Below, in pieces: positions 36,401 through 45,300 of a stretch of 64,000 nt of DNA (position 1 is the first letter of the stretch; the number at the start of each line of letters is the position of its first letter). The notes beneath the pieces were generated by a model that had not been told where the DNA came from, made no database searches, and worked only from the letters and a program-made list of their open reading frames with translations. Made by a program: the position numbers and the translations under genes. The DNA is from Tigriopus japonicus (taxonomy: Eukaryota; Arthropoda; Copepoda; Harpacticoida; Harpacticidae): NCBI GenBank assembly GCA_010645155.1, contig CM021318.1, positions 6,285,481 through 6,349,480 of the forward strand, in the 5' to 3' direction.

Positions 36401-37212
36401 ATGCAGTGGCCTGTGAAAGGAGAGTCCCAATAGTCCCAAAACAAAGAAAGATGAGAAGATCAAGGCAAGATAAAAGGTTTTCGTTGAGTCTAGAAAAGAG
36501 GAAAGAAGGAACATGCAAACGAGGACAAAGATTAAGAGAGGGAAAGAGAAGAGACAAGGGGAATTGGAGGTAGGTAGGTTGGTCTTTTTGAGGTGGAAAG
36601 GATCGAGGAAAAGGACGGTCGAGAGCAGTTCTTACGTTTGAGCAGGGTCCACCGATTTGCATCTCCGAGTCTGAGTATCTGAGTTGATTGTCTGGTCGAG
36701 AATCCGGATTAATTGTGGGAAAACGAATAGGATTATGTATGTACAGTATTGTGCTGTGTTGTCCTTGGCGAAGACTTAATTTATCTTTTAATTGTCGTTC
36801 TCACTCCATTAGCACTGAGCACCGCAAGCATGTTTGTTTCCTCAAAAGTCCAATCAAGCACGTGTCACCGATCCAATAACATAGTCACGAGTTCAGTCAT
36901 TGGTTGCACATTTTACACCACCAGATGTCACTTGAGTAAGTAAAACAGATTGATTCAAGATTTTTGTTTTTTTGTCTATTGTCAGCGCGGATCATTCGTC
37001 TAGTTTTAAATAACTTTGTGCGTAGCAAGCAAGCTTATGTTTAAATAAAGAATTATGAAGGATGTTCAGATTGGTCTTGGTCGGGTTTTTGGTCAATGGC
37101 CACTCTGCATCATCAATTGATTTTTCATTTCAATAAAAAAATGTTTTTTTTCTCTTACCTGATGGGCCGTCGGGTAATCTTTGTGCTAAAGATATCCTGG
37201 TAGCATTTGTGA
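18419..37212 (-). CDS. Giant mucin-like EGF/SEA transmembrane protein, 14 exons (5' end missing)
   Basis: Fourteen exons, listed separately, splice with exact phase agreement at all 13 junctions and give about 4,655 residues ending at a TAG. The order is: a Thr/Ser-rich ectodomain with YTTYTYFTT-type repeats, RS-rich, dibasic and poly-Gln segments (to residue ~1862); more repeats and a Pro/Gly/Asn-rich low-complexity region (to ~4090); EGF; SEA-like module; calcium-binding EGF; EGF; one transmembrane helix; and a ~290-residue Ser/Arg-rich cytoplasmic tail. This is the plan of membrane mucins and EGF-SEA matrix proteins: a long glycosylated stalk at an apical surface or in cuticle/extracellular matrix. 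I cannot name an orthologue. The start codon and signal peptide lie upstream of 37212 and were not found. Neighbouring exons could in principle be two genes, but the phases argue for one. Confidence 0.8.
18667..18744 (-). CDS. Giant mucin-like protein, exon 13 (cytoplasmic tail)
   Basis: A 26-codon phase-0 exon (acceptor TTTTTCCAG, donor CTTCAT/GTAAGT) encoding DGRTMAERDGGSSFVVSPTH followed by QLYRLH. Confidence 0.75.
18807..19169 (-). CDS. Giant mucin-like protein, exon 12 (cytoplasmic tail)
   Basis: A 121-codon phase-0 exon (acceptor GTTTCCAG, donor GCGAG/GTAAAG). It is very rich in Arg and Ser: SSRHRRKSVPSFASGFSQGG and SRRSSNRAGS contain RRKS/RRSS sites of the type used by basophilic kinases, and ARSYNET offers a tyrosine. 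This suggests a regulated cytoplasmic tail, although no partner domain can be named. Confidence 0.82.
19302..19556 (-). CDS. Giant mucin-like protein, exon 11 (cytoplasmic tail)
   Basis: An 85-codon phase-0 exon (acceptor ACATTTCAG, donor ATGGAG/GTAACT). It encodes a Ser/Gly/Pro-rich basic segment including RARVSKSPGRFSFHSDDEDL, with an acidic patch after several potential phosphorylation serines. No domain is recognised. Confidence 0.8.
19960..20078 (-). CDS. Giant mucin-like protein, exon 10 (cytoplasmic tail)
   Basis: A 119-base exon entered in phase 1 after CTATTCCAG and left in phase 0 at CACAAG/GTAATG. It encodes PYGTSTVSRIPPSVRSHGLM and DPHGTIKSSRGGMVQKHK, a basic Ser-rich stretch. 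An upstream AG at about 20,125 would give an early stop in the required frame, which decides for the 20078 acceptor. Confidence 0.7.
20735..20956 (-). CDS. Giant mucin-like protein, exon 9 (EGF 3 and transmembrane helix)
   Basis: A 222-base exon encoding a third EGF-like domain (CDLCNRNGECIIRGQDVTCE and CRDWFAGRNC) and, a few residues later, one hydrophobic helix (LLLIVGCVSVALMIFIACGV). A Cys-rich, basic juxtamembrane CFCCRDRQK follows as a stop-transfer signal. This fixes the topology: everything upstream is extracellular, everything downstream cytoplasmic. Acceptor ATATTCCAG, donor CCAA/GTAAGT, phase 1 at both ends. Confidence 0.88.
21024..21420 (-). CDS. Giant mucin-like protein, exon 8 (SEA-like end, calcium-binding EGF)
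   Basis: A 397-base exon. The first part (IQMVVHIADDGRIITDKRLQ and neighbours) completes the SEA-like module. The second part is a calcium-binding EGF with the DFDEC opening and the CLNQEGSYTCSCKEGYHD consensus including the beta-hydroxylation/aromatic positions. Two N-x-T glycosylation sites (NQT, NLT) lie in the SEA-like half. Acceptor TTGCTCAG, donor TTCAG/GTATGC, phases 0 and 1. Confidence 0.85.
22070..22191 (-). CDS. Giant mucin-like protein, exon 7 (start of SEA-like module)
   Basis: A 122-base exon encoding SYQLEVLTKSESEEILVIRM followed by SPQAVQQAVEDTVKREIK, the first half of a module that sits between EGF 1 and EGF 2. Position and the alternating strand/helix pattern suggest a SEA domain, as in other mucin/EGF membrane proteins. 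The canonical GSVVV self-cleavage sequence is not visible. Acceptor TTGTTTTAG, donor ATAAAG/GTAAGC, phases 1 and 0. Confidence 0.75.
22253..28691 (-). CDS. Giant mucin-like protein, long ectodomain exon B (Pro/Gly-rich repeats, EGF 1)
   Basis: A 6,439-base open exon encoding 2,146 codons. It opens with two more Tyr/Phe/Thr repeats (TYFTTSTYYTTLIDRST near 28,640 and TLYNTYTYFTTD near 28,410). A Ser/Gly-rich section follows (27,600-27,960), then long Pro/Arg/Asn/Gly low complexity (about 25,900-26,820) with RPGxxQGPP-type tandem units, a TIGTRPN/AIGNRPQ block (24,940-25,060), and GERNP tandem units (23,530-23,715). It ends with an acidic EEEEEEEE run near 22,565 and an EGF-like domain (CQNTCGKNEICQ...CKCRPGFG...C, six cysteines). 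Acceptor CACTTCAG before 28691, donor GCGAAA/GTAAGT after 22253. The composition suggests an extended, heavily glycosylated or cross-linked matrix stalk. Confidence 0.88.
28766..28936 (-). CDS. Giant mucin-like protein, exon 5 (one Y/F/T repeat)
   Basis: A 57-codon phase-0 exon (acceptor TGAAATAG, donor CTCGAG/GTGAGT). It carries one repeat, TEYSTFTYFVTSVVEDSTIT, homologous to the YTTYTYFTT units of the large upstream exon. Finding this unit on both sides of the 30574 stop supports a single gene or a closely duplicated pair. Confidence 0.8.
29007..29095 (-). CDS. Giant mucin-like protein, exon 4
   Basis: An 89-base exon with acceptor TATTTTAG and donor CAATCC/GTAAGT. Together with the split Asp codon it encodes DPYFPEEAIDEPLTLAPKLV followed by RDGFAVQRQS. 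No domain is recognised. It leaves in phase 0, matching the next exon. Confidence 0.75.
29796..29891 (-). CDS. Giant mucin-like protein, exon 3 (basic/acidic linker)
   Basis: A 96-base exon between GCTTCCAG and AAAG/GTAAAC, entered and left in phase 1. It encodes YSEEEDPRGRDKREERQFQT followed by RLFGDVKVVVK, a highly charged linker with an RDKR that could be a protease site. Its phase fits both the 30630 donor and the 29095 acceptor, which is the main evidence joining the two long exons into one transcript. Confidence 0.7.
30018..30023 (-). terminator. Intronic poly(A) signal (short isoform)
   Basis: AATAAA on the minus strand about 550 bases past the TAA at 30574 and upstream of the next exon (29891). 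It is well placed to end a read-through transcript. The hexamer is common by chance in AT-rich sequence, so this is suggestive only. Confidence 0.35.
30574..30629 (-). CDS. Alternative read-through C-terminus (putative secreted short isoform)
   Basis: If the donor at 30629 is not used, the frame continues for 18 residues (GKRDLEHTRYLDMASLLG) to a TAA at 30574. This creates a dibasic KR and no membrane anchor, so the product would be a secreted form of roughly 1,880 residues lacking the EGF, SEA and transmembrane parts. An AATAAA on the minus strand at 30023-30018 could terminate this transcript. Alternatively this is the true end of one gene and the downstream exons belong to a second gene. 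Phase continuity and the shared repeat type make the isoform model more likely. Confidence 0.5.
30630..36164 (-). CDS. Giant mucin-like protein, long ectodomain exon A (Tyr/Phe/Thr repeats, poly-Q)
   Basis: A 5,535-base open exon encoding 1,844 whole codons, with acceptor CCCCCTTCAG before 36164. It is rich in Ser, Thr, Pro and Glu, as expected of an O-glycosylated stalk. Four clear copies of a repeat occur around LYTTYTYFTTFF (about 34,757-34,810), FYTTYTYFTTLF (34,438-34,480), FYTTFTYFTTLF (33,870-33,913) and FFTTFTYWTTSI (33,738-33,775), each followed by a Gly/Asn turn and a run of T/S-[IV]-K/R residues. Basic cleavage motifs RRRKR near 32,515-32,540 and ERRKR near 30,805-30,830 look like furin sites. 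Arg/Ser-rich stretches, a DYDYDYDYD run near 31,940, and a Gln-rich segment (30,980-31,150) follow. The donor used here is GGG/GTAAAA at 30630/30629. If it is skipped, the frame runs on to 30574. Confidence 0.85.
37159..37212 (-). CDS. Giant mucin-like protein, first exon identified (5' partial)
   Basis: A 54-base exon with acceptor TTTTTAG before 37212 and strong donor CATCAG/GTAAGAG after 37159. It encodes TNATRISLAQRLPDGPS, including an NAT glycosylation site, and ends in phase 1 exactly as needed to complete the GAA codon at the start of the 36164 exon. It starts in phase 1, so an upstream exon carrying the signal peptide must exist. None of the candidates I checked between 37,300 and 40,600 had both a hydrophobic leader and a phase-1 donor. 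Confidence 0.7.
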
Positions 37213-40200
37213 CTAAAAAGAAAAAGATATGGGATGATGAGTTTGACGTTTTAACAAATTATAGTCATGATCAAATGCAAAACCCGCAATAACAAAGCAC
37301 CTATCACACGTTATATAATTAGTTTCAAGGCTGAGGGTGAACCCATAATATATTGTACCCTTCCAATTGCTAGTGCATTTCCAAAGGTCAAGTACTAAAA
37401 CCATCTTCTTGCCTTAGAAAAAAACATTCGCAATTCAGCACCAACTTAACAACTCAGCCCCTCCTCCCATCAAACTAAAACTTTTTTCTGTTTGCTAGTG
37501 ACGTCACAATTGTAACCGCCTATAGGTCATTAAAAGCGAGTTTCAAATAACATGAAAAAAACAGTATTGACATGGCCCATAATGTGTAGGTTGCGAATTC
37601 CCTCCGTCATTTCAGAATTTGGCTTGGACGTCTCTCTGATAAGTCCAACTCCTGACAAGAGCCAAATTTGCAATGCATTTCCCATTTTTGCAGTCCTGAA
37701 TGCATCCGCATATGGATGGGACCATGTTCTAGCCACCAAAAACAGTAGTCTCCTTGGGGAAGTTCATGTAAAGTCTCTTTAATAATTCATGCCCATTCTG
37801 ACATCCGACTATGGCTCTTCTTTTTGCTTAAAGACCCAACGAGTGCCAAAAGTTAACCATCGCCAAGATCAAAAGAAGATGGTTCAGTTTCCGTGGAAGT
37901 TTCATTCACCTCAAACTCACACAAGAAAGTACAGTGCAGAGCTGATTTATGACTCAGTAGCAATCATCATGAGCAGCGAACAAGTGCGTTTGTAACGCTC
38001 ACTATGAGGTCCCTTTCTCAATGAAAAGTGTTATTGTGAGGTGTCGATTTAGGTTACCCAATCTCATTTTGAAGCCCACCGCCTATTTTATAGGGCACAC
38101 ACGAAAGCAACAAAATTACTTTCACGCTAAATCTGGTTTATACTGCACATCAAATGAACTCCACGATGGTCGATCAAAAATGGGATTATGAATGATTGAC
38201 AGTCTCTCAATATTTGAATCGAGGCAGAAAATGTTAACAAATGGACTGACTGCTTTTTACTCCGCAACAAGATAACTAAACTTGGAACTCAAAAGCGTTG
38301 TGAATGAACTTTCTCTCCAAAACTTCTCGCAGATTAGGAATCTTTATATGTATACATATTTGCAGCGGTATTTTGGGAATAGGGTATCAACGCCCTTTGG
38401 GGTTTGCCTTGAACCGTTTGAAAAATGTTCCAGGATATACCCAAGCCTGAAGCGTTTTTTGTCTCGAACCCCAAAGTTTGAAATCGTTTTCAAACCCAAG
38501 TCGACAAAGGCATAGTTTGGACCTTTTTGTTGACTTGAAATGTCACCTGAGAATTTGCATTTGGTATTCTTGAGCATTTCTATCAGAACAATCTATGCTT
38601 GTGTGGGCCAAACTGAAGGCCATCCTGAAACTCAGAGCAGGTTTTGTCTTTCTTTAAACTAATTGAAACCACCGTAGCCAAATGGCGTGTTCATTGTGTT
38701 TGGATGTGGAAGAACATATTAAAAGCGACGAGATCAGAAGGAGACCAGTCTTTGAGGAAACTCTCAAACTTTCTTTTTTCGTTCTCTGCCCTGGGGCCTC
38801 ACGATAGTCCATAAATTTGACGAATGAAGGAGCTCAAAAGGGCCTAGTTCTAGAAAAAAAGTGGAGAAACGGGGAGAACTCACTTTCGTATGCAGACATA
38901 GGAAGGAGCTCAATAGACGTCCATTGTTTGAGGGCCTTAGGGTCGAATTAGTGAAGACACTCATTCACCCGTTCTGCATAACCTGTTTCATGAGTTTATA
39001 TATCATTTTTTTACAATGCATCGGCGTTAAAAGGTTTGAAAAAAGAAACTAACTTCCTGTACCCTCGGAAGTGTAAGGCTATCTTGATGTATGTTTGATG
39101 TTTAGTAGAGTCGATAAGAGGGCCATTTGAAGGTTGACATTGGGAGACGTTTAACCTTGCCAACGAGCGATCCTTCGGGCAACTCTTCTCCTGTGGTCTA
39201 TGATTTTTTCCCAACCATGAATATGATTGCCTAGCCAAGAAAAGACCCGGGAAACATTACGCTCGAAAACACCTTGAGGACAATAATTAACAACGGAAAA
39301 TACAAGACATTATGGGCATTTTCAGGCTACGCTTATGACAGGTTGAAGTGAGTTGGTTGATCATTGGTTGGGTTCATCGATATATTGGCGGGAGTTCATC
39401 ATTTACTTCCAACCAAGGTCGTCGACTCCAATGAGCCGTAGGTAACGCATCGGATATTTGGAAATCAAGATCAGAGATTGAGGCTCGTCCATCTCGCGGA
39501 ACTCCCTCCTAACTGTGAAGTCAATGAGATGAGCTTTTCTTCTGCTTAGAGAGATTAATACTCTGATTGACCTTGAGGACACAACGAGACTTGGGAGATC
39601 CAAATCCGGGCAGGAAACAAAGATCAAAGCTTACGTCCGTACATAGAGTACCCGCTCACTCATATACACAAAAAATCAATGAATAAATTGCATTAAGGGC
39701 GGATCCAGCATTTTTGCCCAGCCATAACTAATCAAGATTCAAAGGAAGGGCCTGAGGAGTTCTAGAGGTGATACTGGAGTAGCCATGATTCGGAGATTGC
39801 TTCAAGAATGGCTTGTCTTGCTCTTGCCAGACGGATCTATAAGATCACTTCGCGCACAAGGGAGCCAAAATGGATTTCGAGACCAGGAAACGAGGCAAGA
39901 ACGGAAATCATTACGAAATCAACACTCCTTGAATACCAGATTAATCAAAGTCATTCTTTTATCCTTCTCATTCGCCAATACGAAACACGGATTGTACAAC
40001 TTCTTCAAGTAGACCTAGCGAAACCTTTCCACTTCTCAAAGGCTTGATGAGAGCTGTCGATGAGCTAACTTTCAATATCTTCATCATCATGATCATCATT
40101 TCACGATCGATATCATCATCACTACCCCTCCGTCCATACCAAGGCATTGACTCATACCTGAAACAGAATAAATGCCATCTGAGCACAAGTGAAAATATTG

Positions 40201-42112
40201 CACGTGTGAGATAATCCATAGTCGCCTTTGGTCTGACCGGTTTGAAACGTTAAATCACATCAGTGTTGCTGTTATTACCGCTTACGGCCCTTTTTTTGTA
40301 TCCAACTCAAGGGTACGTTTCAAGTATGCACCTGTGTATGATTCGGTTTGTGTTTGGGATCAACATTACTCAAAGGGCACGTCTCAAATGCCATGTTTTT
40401 TTTGTTCTCCCTAGCTTGCTTGCCTTGATTGCGAGCTTGGCAAAATTGAAAAAAGAAATGATGTTTCGCTCAGAACAAGTTGATGCGAGATTTTTCTTCT
40501 CAAGGTAACGGTGCAAAGACAAGCCAGGCAATACCCGCCTAAACAATGACACAAGATAAATAATGGGAGAACGATTTGACTGGAAGGGTTCAAATTTCAA
40601 AAGCCCGCTAAACCAATTCAGGTTTGACGTTCGATTATGTTCTTCTTACAGATGACGGTTCAAGGTTTGTGATTCCAAAAGATATTATGGTCATGTAGAG
40701 CGTTCAATTTTCTGGTAATTTACCCTGGAATGAGAATGTCTCATCTCCAAGTCAATCCAGACGTGAAGCGGAGTTCAAGGCTCCACATTCCAATTTCTGA
40801 GGATGATGCGAGGGAATTCTTGAGTATTTTTGGGCCATTTATAGACGCTCAAGATTGTAGACAAGCAGGAAAATTGCACAACCACAGTAATAAGCACGGA
40901 ACACACCAATGACGAAAATGTGTGTATGTTGTATATCCGTCCAATTTTGAAAGTATCCATCGTGATCTTGGAGGGTAAAAAGGATTTTGATGTAATCAGT
41001 CGAGAAAGGGTTCACGAAGTCGGAACTGCCTCGGGTCGACTTGAGTACGTGCTCTGATTTGAAGGCCACTTTTTCCGCCCGATTAGCAGTCTAAGAACAA
41101 GGCCTAAGGTCTAAAGAGCGACAGGCGACACTAAACTGCTAAATCCACAGACCTCACAGGTCGTCTCTTTTCCACAATACCACGCTGAAAGGGGTAAATA
41201 TCATGGCAATTTCAATTCATTGCCTTGGTTCACTGAGGTGACTATCTATCATCCCAGATTCTCGCTCTTTGGGTCCAAGGACTTACTAGAGCAAATTGAG
41301 CTTGAATCCCTTACACGCACATTAAACCGGAATCCAAATGCTCTCGCAAAAACCACCAAGAATACCTCGTACACCACTTGAATTTAAAAGTCTGCACCGT
41401 CAGTACTTGGGAGGTCATCCTCAGAGCACCCCAGAAAGTGAAGAAATCACCACGATGAGCACACAGCTCATAACTGTAACTCAAGCGATATTGGCGTATT
41501 TGGTTCTTCCTGTTTGCTCACAATGGTTCCTCACGAGTTTGGCTCAGCTGCGTTCAGCATTGCACTTTGAGTAGTAGATGGGGATAAGAAAATTGGCGTA
41601 CTGAAGAACATCAGGTCAAGAAAAAGTCATGACCTGAGATACTTGGATTCTCCTGAGGGTGGTTGGACGTGGTTGGTTGATTCATTTTTCTTCTTACATC
41701 TTCCAGAGGGGAAAAACTAATTTTGAGCACATTAATTCACTTTTTCTCTCTGCCGAAGTTATGAGGTCAAAGGTTTTTTTTCCCTTCCCAACTGAAACTG
41801 GATGGTCTGGGTAACAGAATGTGATTTGAACAATGAGCCTCAACAAAATTGTTTTCAATCAGGGTTGCCAATTTCAACAAAAAGCAATGTAACTCTGTTG
41901 TTAGTTGTGTACCGTGTAGTGACGACCAACAGCCAGATGCAAAAAATGGCAACGCTGATTGCACTTTCTGGGAAGATTGAGCAAAAGTCCATTCCTGACA
42001 AAGATTGATAGTGTCGGATAAATGTTGTGGAAATTGCCCGCATGATTTGTGATGCCAAGAGAGCAAATTCTGAAATATTTATGAGCCATAATCAGTCCCC
42101 ACCGAGGGAGAT

Positions 42113-42165
42113 GAAGAGAGACAGTGAGAAAGAGAGACAGTGAGAAAGAGAGAAAGAGAGAATTT
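42113..42165. repeat. AGAGACAGTGAGAA-type tandem repeat
   Basis: About two and a half copies of an imperfect unit, AGAGACAGTGAGAAAG, merging into an AGAGAAAG purine run. Confidence 0.75.
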
Positions 42166-42342
42166 CAGGTCAGGCTACCGATAGGAGGAGACGTCCTAAG
42201 GTTTCGATCTCTACCGGAGATCCCAGAGGGTAAAATGACTCCTATTTTTTTCGCCCGAATCATGGGATTATTTATTGCTCCGGGCTCTCTTCACTTTCTA
42301 AAAAGAGATGCTCATTACTCTTGCAAAGCACTATTTAACTCT

Positions 42343-42373
42343 CTTCTTCTTCTTCTTCTTCTTCTTCTTCTTC
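42343..42373. repeat. (CTT)n microsatellite
   Basis: About ten uninterrupted CTT triplets followed by degenerate pyrimidine sequence. Confidence 0.85.
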
Positions 42374-45300
42374 ACCTCCTTCATCTTTTCTCCTTTCAGT
42401 TTGTCAGTCTGAAATTAGGGTTGACCATCAATTCGCATCATTCCATCTCCCAGTAGAGTGATAATTGTAGGCTGAGCAATTTCCCTAATTCCACCTTGTC
42501 AGAGGAATTTCTCCAACAACAAATCTTTTGGCAAGTCATAACCTATTCGTTTTTATGTCACATTGGCAAGGTCCCCAACCCATAATCAGCCACTTGGGAG
42601 GTGAGGTTGGTTTGAAGGGACCCTGCCAGATTGAGAGTGTGGTGATTTTGTCTCGAGGTTTAATTGCCTCGTTCACTCGCGTGACCCAATTTTCATCTCA
42701 AGCTCAAATCGCGGAACACCCATGCCTCATCAAAAGTTGACCAAGGTGATCTAGTAGACACTTTACAGCTCAGAAACGGATGGTAAACATGGGTGGTTCT
42801 AGAGCTCTTTGGGCGGTTTGTTTCTCCGCCCAGCCTAATAAGGAGACCGCCATTTATTCACGATTTCGTGAAGCCTTCATGGACTATAAAATTATGATTG
42901 TTAAAGAACGGCAAATCTCACGCACAGCATTCGTCTTTGAACATTGGAACTTGAAATCCTTGGGAAAGGGCTACAAGGTAAGTGTGTCTTGAAGGTTCTT
43001 ATTTCTTGATTTTCTCTTGCAATCAAGTTTTGAAACGTTGAACGAACCCTCAAGGTTTCTGTCCACTGCCATAGCGGTGCAGAAGTTTGACCTTATTACT
43101 CTTTATGAGCCTCATTATACAACATTTTAAAGTGTGCGCTGCCCTTCCTTTGGTTGAATGGATGCCCGGACAAACGCCTTGTCCAACAATTTTAATCACC
43201 CTCTATAAAACGTAACAACCAATCATACAAAATACCATCACATTGTTCGAGATTCACTGAACCCCATTTATCAAATCCGTGTAATAAATCAAACAAAGAT
43301 CCGAACAATTCTCTTTAAGGGTCAACACTCCCCGAAGAGTGCCAAGTGATTGACGAGGTGGAAGTTGTAGCTGTTAGATGTCATAAAATGTATGAAGAAG
43401 GACATTCGAATCCTCGGGGCTCTGGAATTACATGATTAATATGTTCACTTGAAGGTCTTCGAGCTCGACACCCTCCGAAAATTTCGGTTCAGAAATATCT
43501 CCTCCGATTCGATTGGACTCAGATCGGAGTCAATTTCAAATCTAATCTAATTTTCCAGTCCTCGAGGGAGGAAATCCTAGACGTTAATTCAGCCTCCGAG
43601 ACTCTGACTGACCTGTCGAAATGTACTGTATACAGAGCTCAAAGGGCCGATATTCATGTCCAGTCTTCGTGACCTTCAGTAGTTCGGTTTTTCCTCGGGG
43701 AAATGAATGGAAGATCGAGTTGTTCCCCTATCTTTTTCTTGCATTCACCCTCTCTCCCTCCTTTTACCAGAATTAATTGTGGCATTATGGTCAATGGTGG
43801 TGTAATAATGACTGGCTTGAACATTGTCCGACTTGTATGTACCACGTTGTGGTCATTGGCCTTGACGACATTCAGAGTTGACCAAGACATTCCAGTCAAA
43901 GAAATGAATTCGTATTCTTGTCAAGATATAATCAATCGGTTGCCTCCAAAACTGGACGAGGAAGTGATCTTCAGGAAAAAACGAGAAGACCAGACACCTA
44001 TTATGATTAGAGCGATTGTCAACAATAGGGGATCACTTCCTGTCAATCTGTTCGTTCTGAGAATTGTCCAATACATCTTCAGTAGCTCACAATTAGCCTA
44101 GCCGTAATGTTACAAGACAATAACACATTTTGAAAGGCATTTGAAAATGCCACGGGCTGCACTTTTGTCCCCTTGAATTACGGTTCCGAGTTAAAAATGA
44201 ATCTCCCAACATATTTCCGCTTTATTTCCAAATTCGATTTATGTCCATGCACAACTTGACTCCAGTCGAATTTGGCAGGGATCTAATTTCTCCGAGATCT
44301 AAATCTCTCAAGGTCAGCCAAGTTTTTCGGTTGATCTCCTTTTGACTTCTCTATTGTGAGAGCAAAATACGATGGGGGAAAATTATGAAGAAACGTGAGC
44401 TCCCTTTGGGGAATACAGTGCATGCATTTTGTCGAGCTTATGCAATCATATTTCAGGCACTCTAAGAGCCAATGGATGCTTCTATTTACACTAATGGGTG
44501 TGGCTCGTGGTTGGTTCACGACTTGCAAGCTACGTAGAACTGAGGAGCACCATGACAATCGGCAAATCAAGCTAGTCAGAACTCGTTTTCATTGAGATTC
44601 CAATGTCTTTGTAACTCTGGCAATGCGTTCTCAGAGTCGGTTATGGTGGTTTATAACGAACTTGTCAAACCAATGGGTGTGGTCAAGGGGTCAAAATTGA
44701 TCCTTGGCCTTCAAGAGAGGAAACCACGCTTGGTCTTGAATTAAGTAACGCATAAAGGTTAGTGACTTTTCTTTGTCAAGACTCATTAATGACGAAGAAG
44801 CGTGTCTTTCGTGATAGGACAGGGATTTTTCCCAAATGGCGTATGGTCAACATTATTTGCGTGGGACATCTTAAATGTAATTGATCGGATTCTGTGGGAA
44901 GTAATGTAAATAAATGTTTTACTTTTCATGATGAAACAAAATGAATCACCGCCATTACGAAAAACCACGAGCTTTTTGATTATTTGGAAGGTCTCTGACC
45001 ATTTGTTGTTGGTCTTTATCATCTCGTCGTGCACTAATCTAGAGCAGATCCATTTCCTGAGCAGGTTTTTTAGTAGGTTTTACGACCCCAATCCCACGAT
45101 CTGTAAACCCGAATCTCGTAGCAAATATGATGGAAAGGCGTTAGATTAACTTGATTGAGTTGGGTCTGGACTCTCGATTCGAGAAAAACCGTAAGGAATG
45201 GCAGCACTCATCCATCATTTGTTGAACATAAATTTGAAACGAACTCGTAACGCTAGCTAGCAAAGCAGACTGCCTTGCTCTTCTGTCTGAGGTGAACATC

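Noticed and set aside
40140..40600. Short hydrophobic N-terminal frames (MDYLTRAIF..., MNPSSQIVL...) as signal-peptide exon of the giant gene
   Set aside because: Their possible donors are in phase 2, whereas the 37212 acceptor requires phase 1.
43703..44101. 132-codon plus-strand frame with a hydrophobic segment
   Set aside because: No recognisable family, with an overlapping opposite frame of similar length; kept out for lack of support.
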